Assembly: GCF_032051675.1 (NCBI RefSeq)
Contig: NZ_CP116968.1
Coordinates: 3,286,001-3,350,000, forward strand
From: Candidatus Nitrospira neomarina
GTDB lineage: Bacteria; Nitrospirota; Nitrospiria; Nitrospirales; UBA8639
Length of the DNA: 64,000 nt
Direction: 5' to 3'
This document shows, piece after piece, positions 27,907-37,292 of the stretch (its first letter is position 1; each line of letters opens with the position of its first letter). A model generated the notes under the pieces. The model was not told where the DNA came from. It saw only the letters and a list, made by a program, of their open reading frames with translations, and did not search any database. A program made the position numbers and the translations under genes.

Positions 27907-28612
27907 GGGATACAAGCCGGAAAAAAAATAGGAGAAGCCGGGTGAATCTCTAAGGTAGAGGGGTCACCCATGAGCAGCCTCTGTCAAGTCGGCGCACTCC
28001 TCCGTTGTTGGTCATTCATTTTTTCAGCCTTCTTTTCTTCTCTCTCTGCGATCATGAACCTGATTCGCACCTGGGCCAACATTGGATTCAGTGTCGCCTT
28101 CGTGGCCTGAGGCGCACCAGTCACCCATCAGGATTAAGGCCATGGAAGCCGGGTCATATGACTCGGCCGGTGGCCCTTGGCACGTTCGTGCCCCAGAAAA
28201 CCGTCAGTGCCCGACGAGTGTCTATTCCAAAGGATCACAAATCGTCTGGTTTACCGTGCCAGCGGTGTGGCTTCTCGGCCCCTAACCCCTTCGTGGCTCA
28301 TCGTCGAGGCGACTCAGGGCCTCCCTGCCGCGGGAGAAAACCAGGGGTGCGAACGTGGCCAATCAAATCTGATGGTTCCAAGCCAATCCCTATTCAAGCT
28401 CACGTTCACCAGACTCGTTGCATCTTTGATGGGCAACACATAATGGGTCAGACAAAGCTACTAGACGTGGTGCAGAACTGACGGGTCCAACAACCGGCAT
28501 GCCGTCGTTTCATGCCGTTGACTTCACCTCTTTCTGTATGCGAATTTTTTAGTGGGTCGCACGCAAATCGTTTCGGAAGAACCATTTTTAACCTTATTGA
28601 TTGAGGAACATC
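27907..28612. other. Intergenic gap with one hairpin
   Basis: GGGTGA (27940-27945) pairs with TCACCC (27964-27969), and CTCT/AGAG pair inside it, forming a stable stem 34 bases after the upstream stop codon. It lacks a T-run. Open frames between 28005 and 28481 overlap each other and have no ribosome-binding site; none is called. Confidence 0.4.
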
Positions 28613-29062
28613 ATGGTGGTGAAAAGATTTCTCCGGTCTTTCTCCTTGGCGAGGGCAGCTTCTATCATAATGACGTGGGTCTTGTTGCTCTATGGGAGCG
28701 GTGGACAAGCGGCAGGCGCGGCCTCTCCCGCCACGCAACAAGCCCCCGTAGTATTCCCGCCGGGCTATTCCCCTCCCGGCTATAATCCGCCTCAGCCAGG
28801 ATACGAATACGTTCCCAACCCGCAGCACAATTTCTACAGACCCTTTGAAGAAAATTATGGAGGGCCGACCTACCTTCAACGGAAAGCTCAAGCTCCCTAC
28901 GTGACACAATATGGGGAACCCGTTCTGGAGGAATGGCAGTATTCCGGTGGCTACCAGGGAGCATTAGACCGTGGAGAAATCCACTATCAACCCGGGACCG
29001 GGTACAACCCCCCACTCAAGTCAGGGGGCAATGAACGGGCAGGTGTTGTCGAACACTCGTAA
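28613..29062 (+). CDS. Small secreted Pro/Tyr/Gly-rich protein, 149 aa
   Basis: ATG 28613 (MVVKRFLRSF) has GAGG six bases upstream; a TTG at 28601 is also in frame. A signal peptide runs to about residue 37 (IIMTWVLLLYGSGGQAAGA). The mature part is rich in Pro, Tyr and Gly with a repeated pattern (PPGYSPPGYNPPQPGYEY), then Gln/Tyr-rich text. This is low-complexity, extended and surface or periplasmic in character. No family recognised. Confidence 0.65.
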   Translation: MVVKRFLRSFSLARAASIIMTWVLLLYGSGGQAAGAASPATQQAPVVFPPGYSPPGYNPPQPGYEYVPNPQHNFYRPFEENYGGPTYLQRKAQAPYVTQYGEPVLEEWQYSGGYQGALDRGEIHYQPGTGYNPPLKSGGNERAGVVEHS

Positions 29063-29328
29063 TGAGGATCAACAAACCCGTTCAGTCTTCCCATCTACTA
29101 CCCCTTCTTTCAAAAATTCATGACTTCATGGCCAGGATGAAACCGTTCAAGGATCTGCAATGTCGGTGGCTACTACAGAAGATGCGGCTGGATGTGGATC
29201 GGGCATAAGACGTTTATTATTCGTTTGGCCTTCGACATCAGGAAGGGAGATGTCGATGGCTGTGAATACATCTTTGATCACTAGACAGCACCGTTATTTC
29301 CTTTTACCTGTCAGGTCATTGGCAAATT

Positions 29329-30192
29329 ATGATCAAGGTTTCTGTCATCGTTCCTTTTTATAATTCAGAGCGGTATATCAAGGGATGTATCGAAGGGTTG
29401 CTTCAGCAAAGCTATCCTCGGGAACAATATGAAATTCTCATGATCGATAATAATTCTACGGACACCTCCGCTGAAACCGTGCGACAATATCCCGGCATTC
29501 AATTGCTGCACGAAACGATGCAGGGCTCGTATGCCGCGAGGAATCGCGGGCTTCGGGAAGCGAAAGGCGAAGTTATGGCCTTTATTGATGCGGATTGTGT
29601 CCCCTCCCATGATTGGTTGCACGAAATCATGCTGGCCATGGAGAAGCCGGATCTCAGTATTGTTCTTGGTCGAAGGACATTTGCGGGAGACTCTATTCTT
29701 CTGTCTCTGTTTGCAGACTATGAGGATGAAAAGCACAAATATGTGTTTACTAGCGACAAGCAAGAAATCTATTACGGGCATACGAATAACATGGCGGTGA
29801 AGAAACAACTCTTTGATGAACTCGGTCTTTTCGTGGAGCGGCTACGGGGAAGCGATACGATCTTTGTTCGACACGCTGTCAATACCTATTCCTGTGAAGT
29901 CGTTCGATATTGTCCGCGGATTCAAGTCCGGCATTTGGAAATTGAGAATCTCCAGCAATTGTTCCAAAAATTTTCCATATACGGGCGTACAAACATTGGC
30001 ACTAGACATGTCGTGTGTCAAAAAACGTTAACCGCTAAGGAAAAATTTCATGTGTTTCGCAACGTCGTTCGCCATCAAGAGTACTCATGGAAAGAATCCA
30101 TCGTCCTCATGGGAGTTCTGGGGATGGGTGTTGTTTACTGGGTCTTGGGGAAGATCAAACTCTCCGGACGTGAGCGAGATTCAGTAGAATAA
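29329..30192 (+). CDS. Family 2 glycosyltransferase, 287 aa
   Basis: A GT-A fold begins at once: KVSVIVPFYNSERYIKGCIEGL (first strand), ILMIDNNSTDTS, SYAARNRGLREAKGEVMAFIDADCVPSHDWL with the metal-binding DAD at about residues 87-89. NNMAVKK and the C-terminal hydrophobic segment IVLMGVLGMGVVYWVLGKI follow, suggesting membrane association. It transfers a sugar from a nucleotide donor to a glycan or lipid acceptor. It is isolated from the polysaccharide patch at 6.7-11 kb and only distantly similar to the GT2 at 9961. Specificity unknown. Confidence 0.87.
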   Translation: MIKVSVIVPFYNSERYIKGCIEGLLQQSYPREQYEILMIDNNSTDTSAETVRQYPGIQLLHETMQGSYAARNRGLREAKGEVMAFIDADCVPSHDWLHEIMLAMEKPDLSIVLGRRTFAGDSILLSLFADYEDEKHKYVFTSDKQEIYYGHTNNMAVKKQLFDELGLFVERLRGSDTIFVRHAVNTYSCEVVRYCPRIQVRHLEIENLQQLFQKFSIYGRTNIGTRHVVCQKTLTAKEKFHVFRNVVRHQEYSWKESIVLMGVLGMGVVYWVLGKIKLSGRERDSVE

Positions 30193-30603
30193 AGAAAATT
30201 GGATCTCTGACAATGGCGAAAAGGCCTGATTCCCCGTGAGGGCCATATTTTCGATTCCTACAAATTTCACCAATCTTTCAAGGACTCTGTAAAAGTGTTA
30301 GCCTGGTAGTTCCTGAGGATCTGATATTTTGTGATAATCCCTCCTGTAAGCTTGCAGAGGAATGATGGGTACACCGATGGATCGGGATCGAGGGCCGACA
30401 CCATCGTCTTCACACCTTCTTTACATCTACCGCCGTTTGCACTAATCGGGCGGCAACGGTGGAATTGCCAAATGGGTTCTACACGGATACATAACTCAGT
30501 ATTCTTTCAGCATTCTTGTTGCTGGCATAAAATAAAACATCTGCTCAATTCGTTTTGGGAAGATCATGTCAGGACGGACCAATCCCCAATTACCGGTTAG
30601 CCT
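30193..30603. other. Intergenic gap before adenine deaminase
   Basis: No gene, tRNA or clear regulatory structure seen. Confidence 0.45.
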
Positions 30604-31623
30604 ATGAATCAGAACGAACTCGAACAATGGATTCTTCAACTTCCCAAAGTAGAACTTCACCTTCATATCGAAGGGACCCTCGAACCGGAGTTGATGTTCG
30701 ATCTCGCGAAGCGTAACGGCCTCTCTCTTCCCTTTGCGACAAGTGAGGAGCTGAAGCGGGCTTACAACTTTCAAGATCTCCAGTCCTTCTTAAATCTTTA
30801 CTATGAAGGCTCACAGGTTTTACGACATGAACGGGATTTCTTTGATCTGACCTGGGCCTACCTGAAACGCGTGGAGAAGGAACATGTCCGCCACGTGGAA
30901 ATCTTTTTTGACCCCCAGGCGCATATGAACCGTGGGGTAGACTTTCACACCGTCATTTCAGGAATTCACGCCGCACTCGAACAAGCTCGCACCGAGCTGA
31001 AAATCACTTCCAAGCTGATTCCCTGTTTCCTTCGCGATCTCCCTCCCGATTCTGCCAGGCAGACGCTGGATATGATCCTGGAATATCGCGACTGGGTATG
31101 TGCGGTGGGGCTCGATTCTTCCGAGAAGGGACGTCCCCCGGAGCTTTTTCTGGATGTCTTCGACCGCGCACGGACCGAAGGATTGCTGACCGTGGCTCAT
31201 GCCGGGGAGGAAGGCCCTCCGGAATATATTTGGCAGGCCCTCGAGCTACTCAAGGTCGTCCGCATCGATCACGGAATCCGTTGTCTGGAGGATGAATCCC
31301 TGGTCCGGCATCTGGCTCACACCCAAATTCCTCTTACGGTTTGTCCACTCTCCAATGTGAAACTCAAAGTGTTCCGCTCACTGGATCACCATAATTTAAA
31401 GGTGCTTCTCCAACGAGGTTTATGCGTGTCGATCCACTCCGATGACCCTGCCTACTTTGGGGGGTACATTACCGACAATTATCTCGCCGCCCAGCGCGCG
31501 CTCAATCTCCAGCCCACCGACATCGTTCAATTGGCCAAGAATGGCGTGAAGGCCAGTTTCCTGTCAGACACAGAAAAGGAAAAACTCATTGGTGAAATTC
31601 AGGACCATGCCGGAAGACTGTAG
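30604..31623 (+). CDS. Adenine deaminase of the adenosine deaminase superfamily, 339 aa
   Basis: Zinc and active-site motifs are clear: HLHIEG with ligands His19 and His21, HAGEEGPPEY near residue 199, a histidine in RIDHGIRC, and HSDDPAYFGGY near residue 278. HAGEEGP and the DDPAYFGGY region are typical of the fungal/bacterial adenine deaminase branch rather than true adenosine deaminases. The reaction converts adenine to hypoxanthine and ammonia (EC 3.5.4.2) in the cytosol. The next gene, convergent, encodes hypoxanthine phosphoribosyltransferase, which would use the product. Adenosine as substrate cannot be ruled out by eye. Confidence 0.9.
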   Translation: MNQNELEQWILQLPKVELHLHIEGTLEPELMFDLAKRNGLSLPFATSEELKRAYNFQDLQSFLNLYYEGSQVLRHERDFFDLTWAYLKRVEKEHVRHVEIFFDPQAHMNRGVDFHTVISGIHAALEQARTELKITSKLIPCFLRDLPPDSARQTLDMILEYRDWVCAVGLDSSEKGRPPELFLDVFDRARTEGLLTVAHAGEEGPPEYIWQALELLKVVRIDHGIRCLEDESLVRHLAHTQIPLTVCPLSNVKLKVFRSLDHHNLKVLLQRGLCVSIHSDDPAYFGGYITDNYLAAQRALNLQPTDIVQLAKNGVKASFLSDTEKEKLIGEIQDHAGRL

Positions 31624-31761
31624 CATTGGGAGTTTTTAGATCGTACAGAATATAGGGTCTCCGTCCTACAGCCCCCATCATTCTGAGCAGATGAATCCTG
31701 ATGGAGTCCATTAAACGTCTGATAATGACAAAAAATCGGTGGGAGACACCCTCAACAAAAT

Positions 31762-31869
31762 GGTCATGCTGAGCCCCTCAATTCCGTTCAGGGCAGACGC
31801 CCGAAGCATTTGGCTGAGACATGGCGTGGTTGGGCTGGGCTCAGATCCTTCGTTGCTCTCAGGATGACA
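31762..31869. repeat. Dispersed inverted-repeat element between salvage genes
   Basis: Ends GGTCATGCTGAGC and GCTCTCAGGATGACA are imperfect inverted repeats of each other. The right part contains AGATCCTTCGTTGCTCTCAGGATGACA-like text. Elements ending in CTCAGGATGACA occur widely as extragenic repeats in bacterial genomes. No second copy is in the window. It lies between the convergent adenine deaminase and hpt genes. Confidence 0.5.
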
Positions 31870-31926
31870 AGGAGTGGCACAGAGAAGGGCTCGAACTATA
31901 ATTTCCGTATGATCCTTCTCAACACC

Positions 31927-32493
31927 CTATTTGTGGCCTTCCTGGCCCTCCCGCTCAACTGCCGCTAAATAGGGTAATGCCCGTCCCTCACCTCCTAAAT
32001 CCAAACCATACCCAATGATCCAGACATCCGGAATCTCAAATCCGACGTAGTCGGCCCTGAGAGCCACCTGATGGCGGTTTGGCTTATCCAAGAGGGTACA
32101 GAAACGCACCCAGGCCGGTTTCTGTTGCTTCAGATGTTCATTGACCGCGAGCAATGAGAACCCCGAATCGAAAATATCATCGACGACCACTACCACTTCA
32201 TCTGTGATATGAGGGAGCTCCTCCTTCAGAAAGCTGACTGACCCGCTGGCCTCACTGGTGCCACCATAGTGCGAAACTTTTATGAATTCGACTTGGGGCT
32301 CGATACCATGGTGGGAAAGGTGTCGCACGAGATCAGCCAGGAAAACAAAGCTTCCGGTCAACAATCCAAGCAGGATGGGTTGTCGGGACGGCAAATCGGT
32401 TGCGATCAGTTTGGCTAATTCGCCAACCCGCGCCTCAATGGTTTTCTCATCAATCAGGACTGAATGAGGAAGCACGAAGTCCCTTCTATCCAT
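31927..32493 (-). CDS. hpt: Hypoxanthine phosphoribosyltransferase, 188 aa
   Basis: This is a type I phosphoribosyltransferase. The PRPP-binding motif VVVVDDIFDSG is at residues 101-111. An upstream LLTGSFVFLADL (~44-55) supplies the pyrophosphate loop, and the conserved flexible-loop region VEFIKVSHYGGTS follows. The C-terminal VGFEIPDVWIIGYGLD binds the purine base. It makes IMP (and perhaps GMP) from hypoxanthine (or guanine) and PRPP. Convergent with adenine deaminase, so both steps from adenine to IMP lie side by side. The length is normal for the family. Confidence 0.93.
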   Translation of the reverse strand: MDRRDFVLPHSVLIDEKTIEARVGELAKLIATDLPSRQPILLGLLTGSFVFLADLVRHLSHHGIEPQVEFIKVSHYGGTSEASGSVSFLKEELPHITDEVVVVVDDIFDSGFSLLAVNEHLKQQKPAWVRFCTLLDKPNRHQVALRADYVGFEIPDVWIIGYGLDLGGEGRALPYLAAVEREGQEGHK

Positions 32494-33159
32494 TCGTGTG
32501 TCATGTAATTCTTTGACTATTATACATAGCCACCGCTAGACAAGGAGACAAAAAAAGTCCCCATGCTTAGAAAGGCATACCCTTAGGATCTGTCTGAAAC
32601 AATACAGGCTCTTAATATGGCTGGGCTTAATCTGAATGTGAGAATGTGCCATCACGAAACCGGAGCAAAACCATACGGTTTATTCGCGCCAAACACATCA
32701 ATCAGGCTCAGCTTCTCGAAAACTGCCCACTAAGCCTTCGGACGCTCTCCACGTGTCTTTCCTTCACAGGCCGGTTCCTAAAACTTCACTCCAAAAGGAG
32801 AAGGATTGCCAGGGTAGTAAAAATTACTGGAGGGTACATACAAGGAAGGAAGATATAGAACCACGCAATCTCGCCGTCGAAAAAATATTCGCACCATTGA
32901 TATACTGACGATCGTGAGCCCCATGCGTTTAAAGACCATGCGAGGGTCAGATGAAGGACGCTGAACCTGACGATGTCGTTGAGGGGCGCCATTGTTGGAA
33001 AGGACTTTTGCTACCGACAAAGCTGGCACTGACAATCGTCAGCGTTTTTGATTGTGCACCCATGCCGAGGAATCGCCCGACTGACTCGTCGAATGCCCTG
33101 TGGCGTTCGAATTGCACTTACACAAGATATCCATTTTAATCCAAATTCCAGGCAACCAT
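32494..33159. other. Intergenic gap between hpt and SLT lipoprotein
   Basis: Overlapping short open frames on the minus strand (32778-33035 and 32786-32992), one with a hydrophobic tail (VIFTTLAILLLLE), may be a membrane-protein remnant. None has a Shine-Dalgarno and I do not call them. Confidence 0.4.
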
Positions 33160-33786
33160 ATGAATTCAACGCGGATGATTCCTTGTCTTCTTGCAATGGC
33201 CATCGCACTCTTGGCGGGATGCGCGGCCATGCCCCCTAAACATCAGGAGAATCTGTGCACCATTTTCGATCAATACCCCGAGTGGTACGATGCGGCCAAA
33301 GAATCCCAGGAAAAATGGGGCACACCACCCCATATTCTCATGGCTTTCGTCAAACAGGAGTCGGCGTTTCACCACGACGCCACGCCCCCATGGGATTGGT
33401 TCCTGTTTATTCCCCTCGGACCCCTATCGTCGGCGGAGGGCTATGCCCAGGCTAAGGACGAGACCTGGGAGGAGTATGAGGAGGAGGCCGGGGATTTTTT
33501 CAATAGCCGCTCATCCATGGAGGACGCCCTGGACTTCATCGGCTGGTACAACCATAAAAGCAACAGAGAGCTCGGCATTTCCAAATGGGATCCCAAGCGC
33601 CTGTATCTCGCTTATCATGAAGGTCGCGGGGGCTATCGGCGTGGGAGCTACAAGAGGAAGCCGAAGATCGTGCGTATCGCGAATCGTGTGGATTGGCAAG
33701 CCAGGGAATATGGGGCACAGCTGCGCCAATGCGAACATCGGTTTAGATGTCGACACTGGTATCAATTCTGGCCGTTTTGCAGCTGA
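33160..33786 (+). CDS. SLT-type lytic transglycosylase-like lipoprotein, 208 aa
   Basis: ATG 33160 begins a lipoprotein signal MNSTRMIPCLLAMAIALLAGC with lipobox LLAGC, so the mature protein is anchored at Cys21. ILMAFVKQESAFHHDA (about residues 58-73) matches the catalytic-glutamate block of the SLT lysozyme-like fold (ESxF). SSAEGYAQAKDETW and the late FIGWYNHKSN and YLAYHEGRGGYRRGSY correspond to later SLT blocks. It likely cleaves peptidoglycan glycan strands at the cell envelope. The tail RCRHWYQFWPFCS is unusual in its aromatic/cysteine content. The Shine-Dalgarno is weak. Confidence 0.82.
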   Translation: MNSTRMIPCLLAMAIALLAGCAAMPPKHQENLCTIFDQYPEWYDAAKESQEKWGTPPHILMAFVKQESAFHHDATPPWDWFLFIPLGPLSSAEGYAQAKDETWEEYEEEAGDFFNSRSSMEDALDFIGWYNHKSNRELGISKWDPKRLYLAYHEGRGGYRRGSYKRKPKIVRIANRVDWQAREYGAQLRQCEHRFRCRHWYQFWPFCS

Positions 33787-33840
33787 TAATCCAGCTTCTG
33801 TTCAGGGCAGGGTATTATAACGGGGACATTTAGAATCGAG

Positions 33841-34878
33841 TTATCGTAATTCGTCATGAATGCCTTCGGCGGTTCTCTTGTGATCACCCGGCACGTTTTC
33901 GAGTTCCCGCACCGCTTTGATCCGGCCGTAGAGACGTCTCAAGTGGTCCTCATATTCGCCTCGTTTGAGACCGGCGTGATCTCGTTCAAAGATACGACCC
34001 AACAGGTAGCCGATGATTTCCATGACGTCCAGAAGCTTGCCGTCCGGCTCCATCGCTTCTTCCGAGAAAAACTCCATCACCGCCACCACCTTCGGTCCAA
34101 TAAGGATGGGAAAGGCAAAGCCGGCCTTCACGCCTATTTCCTTGGCAAGGCGGGCGCGAGGGAAATTGGGATCCTTCGTCACATTTTTAATCCAGGCCAC
34201 CTTTCCACTGGCCAACACCCGACCTGGCAACCCCTCTCCAGGAGCAAATTTCGTCGATTCTGTCACCTGTCGAAACGTCTCGAATTTCCCCCAGTCCCTC
34301 AAAATCCAAATTTTGCTTGGATTCAAGAGGTCCTTATCGCCGTCACGAATATAGAGATGGGCGACCGGCCACCCCGTATAGTCGCAAATGATTTTCATGG
34401 CACCTTTTAACGCATCCTCTACCGGGTCATTGGTATTAGATAAGACAGCAATCTCCTGATTTAGTTTCAGAAAAGTCGTTTCCTGTTTCAAGAGTTCATA
34501 GGCCATTTTCATTTTTTCCGATTCCTTCTGCTCTTCGATAAACCGCAATTGTCCTAGGGCAAACACGGCGACCAGCCAGATGACAAAGATAGAAAGCGCC
34601 CGATTGATTTCTGCCATCCATAAGGCCACGCCAGGATCGGAAATAAACGCCCCTTCTAAGGTCAGAATCGTCCCGGCAATTGCCCCGCCATAGATCAACC
34701 GCTTGTCTTTTGCCATGAAGCCCATTAAGACCAAAATGGTATAGGCTTCGCCAATTGACACACCCAACGGCAACATGCCATCCACGAGAGAAATGACCAG
34801 GGAAACGCCGACCATCAGAACGACATAGCCAACGATCGGGATCGAAAAACCGGAAAAGTTTAAAAAGGGTTTTAGCAT
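33841..34878 (-). CDS. Membrane protein with cytoplasmic GAF domain, 345 aa
   Basis: Four or so hydrophobic segments occupy the first ~115 residues (IPIVGYVVLMVGVSLVISLV, AYTILVLMGFMA, LIYGGAIAGTILTLEG, ALSIFVIWLVAVFALGQL). A charged helix (EEQKESEKMKMAYELLKQE) leads into a GAF domain at ~145-310 (IICDYTGWPVAHLYIRDG, GEGLPGRVLASGKVAWIKNV, GFAFPILIGPKVVAVMEFF). No kinase, GGDEF or effector domain follows, only ~35 residues of charged C-terminal tail. It probably senses a small molecule and signals through partner contact. It starts 93 bp after the SulP transporter gene on the same strand, so it is likely co-transcribed with it. Confidence 0.82.
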   Translation of the reverse strand: MLKPFLNFSGFSIPIVGYVVLMVGVSLVISLVDGMLPLGVSIGEAYTILVLMGFMAKDKRLIYGGAIAGTILTLEGAFISDPGVALWMAEINRALSIFVIWLVAVFALGQLRFIEEQKESEKMKMAYELLKQETTFLKLNQEIAVLSNTNDPVEDALKGAMKIICDYTGWPVAHLYIRDGDKDLLNPSKIWILRDWGKFETFRQVTESTKFAPGEGLPGRVLASGKVAWIKNVTKDPNFPRARLAKEIGVKAGFAFPILIGPKVVAVMEFFSEEAMEPDGKLLDVMEIIGYLLGRIFERDHAGLKRGEYEDHLRRLYGRIKAVRELENVPGDHKRTAEGIHDELR

Positions 34879-34971
34879 AGGGTACCTGCGATCCTTACAA
34901 AATGCGGTTGTGGTTCGTGAGCGTTGTCATTTCCTTGCCGACACCTTCATTTTGGAATCGACTCCCTAGAA

Positions 34972-36672
34972 TTAAATCACCCGTGGATTCAAGGTCGTTT
35001 TGTCTGAGACAAACTCTTCCTCCAGCCATCGTACGCAATCAAAAATATCTTCAAAAATATGGTGTTCCGGAACGATTCTTGGCGTCAGATCAACCGCGCG
35101 GAGCATCTCTAATGGTTGAGGGTTAATGTTGGCCAACAGGACTCGAATACCCCGCTTTTGCATGTATTCAAAGACTAATTCCAGGGCATGTGCGGCTGAT
35201 TGGTCGAGATACGGTACGCGATTCATCTCAAAAATCAGAATGTTGACCGTGGGTAATTGTTTAACATTATCGATTAAAAAATGAGAAAAGCCGAAGAAAA
35301 CCGGACCGGTAAATGTTTTGATATACACGGTATCTAAATAATCCTGTGGTAAGACAAACTCTTCCCTCAGGTCGCAAGGTTTTCGAATTTTTAGCGACCG
35401 AAGGGGAAACAGGACAATTTTTTCTTCTCCGATGTCCCCCATTTTTTTCATGAACACAAAGACGGAGAGAGTCATCCCTGCTCCGACGGCTGTGATCAAA
35501 TCGACAAACACGGTCAGAAACAACACGATGAAGAGGATGGCGCTTTCAGCCCGGTCCACTTTCACCACTTCCTTGAGCCCCTTATAGTCGATAATGTCCA
35601 AACCGACAGTAATGAGTATGGCCGCCAGAACGGGAATGGGCACAAATTGAACATATGCACCCAGGCCTAAGAGCACAGTCAGCAGAAAAAGACTGGAAAC
35701 CACCCCGGCGAGCCGTGTACGACCTCCAGCCTTTACATTGACGATCGACGACATGGTCGTTCCCGCACCGGGTAATCCACCAAAGAGCGCCGATGCCACA
35801 TTGCCCATACCCTGACCAATTAATTCCCGGTTACTCTGATGCTTGGTTTCGGTAATTTTGTCGACAATGACGGCGGTCAAGAGGGTGTCGATGCATCCCA
35901 AGGCTCCAAGGGTCAGCGCGGCGGTGATGATAAATGACGGTTGGGAAACGTCCACATTCAATAACCGTTCAAATTGAAAGGAAGGCAAGCCCTGGGACAC
36001 CTCCCCAATCAGTGGAACAGACAAACCGGTCGCCAGTGCCAGGAAGGTTCCAACCAACAAGGCCATCAGCGCAGCCGGAATGGTGGTACTGACCTTAGGG
36101 GCCGCATACAGAATCACCAGGGTCAGGCCCCCCAACGCAAGCGCTTGGATATTCATGTCGCGTAAAGCCTGCGCCGCCCCCGTAAACACTCCATAGATGG
36201 TGGAGGGCGCCGACAAGCCCATTAACGGAAACACTTCAAATAAGATCAGAATAATCCCAATGCCGGTCATAAATCCGGAAAGGACCGGATAGGGAATATA
36301 TTTGATATTGCCGCCAATTTTGAGAAGTCCGAAGACGATTTGCACCACACCCGCTAAGATGAATATTCCGATGATCGTCCCAAGGGCCAATTCCAAGCTC
36401 CCGGCGATACTGATGGCTTGAGACACAGTCAACGCGGCGACCACCGTCATGGGGCCGGTTGGAGTACTGATGAGCGTGCGCGTGCCGCCAAAAAGAATGG
36501 CAATGGCCCCCAGCAGAATTGCACAATACAGCCCGGAAACCGCTCCCAGTCCGGATTGAAGGCCAAAGGCCAGGGCCAAGGGTAAGGTCACCACTCCAGC
36601 GGTCAACCCACCGAGAACATCTCCCTTGACATGATGGAAATTAAATTGTGATTCCTGCGCGGCGTATGTCAT
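34972..36672 (-). CDS. SulP family anion transporter with STAS domain, 566 aa
   Basis: The N-terminal part has the SulP signature near the start (DVLGGLTAGVVTLPLALAFGL) and ten or more hydrophobic segments through ~residue 410. The cytoplasmic STAS domain follows (about 445-555: VNILIFEMNRVPYLDQSAAHALE, with the usual Asp-Gln-Ser site). Family members move sulfate, bicarbonate or other anions with Na+ or H+. The full-length permease and STAS arrangement is typical. Bicarbonate uptake would suit an autotroph, but specificity is not readable. The membrane GAF protein gene follows directly and could modulate it. Confidence 0.92.
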   Translation of the reverse strand: MTYAAQESQFNFHHVKGDVLGGLTAGVVTLPLALAFGLQSGLGAVSGLYCAILLGAIAILFGGTRTLISTPTGPMTVVAALTVSQAISIAGSLELALGTIIGIFILAGVVQIVFGLLKIGGNIKYIPYPVLSGFMTGIGIILILFEVFPLMGLSAPSTIYGVFTGAAQALRDMNIQALALGGLTLVILYAAPKVSTTIPAALMALLVGTFLALATGLSVPLIGEVSQGLPSFQFERLLNVDVSQPSFIITAALTLGALGCIDTLLTAVIVDKITETKHQSNRELIGQGMGNVASALFGGLPGAGTTMSSIVNVKAGGRTRLAGVVSSLFLLTVLLGLGAYVQFVPIPVLAAILITVGLDIIDYKGLKEVVKVDRAESAILFIVLFLTVFVDLITAVGAGMTLSVFVFMKKMGDIGEEKIVLFPLRSLKIRKPCDLREEFVLPQDYLDTVYIKTFTGPVFFGFSHFLIDNVKQLPTVNILIFEMNRVPYLDQSAAHALELVFEYMQKRGIRVLLANINPQPLEMLRAVDLTPRIVPEHHIFEDIFDCVRWLEEEFVSDKTTLNPRVI

Positions 36673-37292
36673 AGGAAATTGGGGGTCACCTGTTCAGAAT
36701 TTCAACCCTTCACCCGTGCATTGTGTGTAAACGCCGTCCGGAGCCTTGCCGGCTAATGAATGTGTGTTTCGCGCTACACCAGCTAAAGACGAGATAGTAT
36801 AGGCTATGAGCCAAATGTTTTAAACCCAAAGCTGGCTTGCTGGAAGGTGCGAACGATGTCCGATCTCAGGGAACACGATGGAGGGAGGACAATATGACAA
36901 ATCGGGCTCGCTTGGCCCCCTTCTCGGAACAATATTCAGGAGGCTTTTTCGCTAGGAAGAAATGAAAGATTGCGCATGTTTTCGGGATACAATCGTGTCC
37001 TCAAAAAGACATCCTCCGCGTTAAAACATTTGGCTTTTCTCAATAATCCCGGCGGCCTTTACCTTAATATTCCTTACTTCAATGGGCCGCGAATACCCTT
37101 CTGGTGAAATTCCATATGAGCCAACAACTCCTTCTTGAAAATTCCCTCTGCAGCCACAGCTTTGAATTTTGACCCGGTCGTGGAGGAGCCAATAGCCAGA
37201 CTCGGATACCGTCAATAATCTCCTCTGACCTTTTAAGGGAAAATCGTCGGATGAAAGGCCTGTTCAATTTTCGTGAGGTTGACAATACCGTG
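36673..37292. other. Intergenic gap upstream of SulP gene
   Basis: Mostly non-coding. Minus-strand open text near 37021-37215 (ending ISPEGYSRPIEVRNIKVKA) looks protein-like but has no ribosome-binding site. It could be a remnant of a secreted protein gene. Confidence 0.4.

Noticed and set aside
28005-28481. 158-codon frame after the secreted HEAT protein
   Set aside because: Arg/Pro/Cys-rich, no ribosome-binding site, and several frames are open at once; no protein family visible.
32778-33035. Small minus-strand membrane-like frames between hpt and the SLT lipoprotein gene
   Set aside because: No Shine-Dalgarno, overlapping alternatives, and hydrophobic tail only; too weak to call.
37021-37215. 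64-codon minus-strand frame downstream of the adhesin-like gene
   Set aside because: Protein-like at its end but unsupported start; may be a remnant. Not called.
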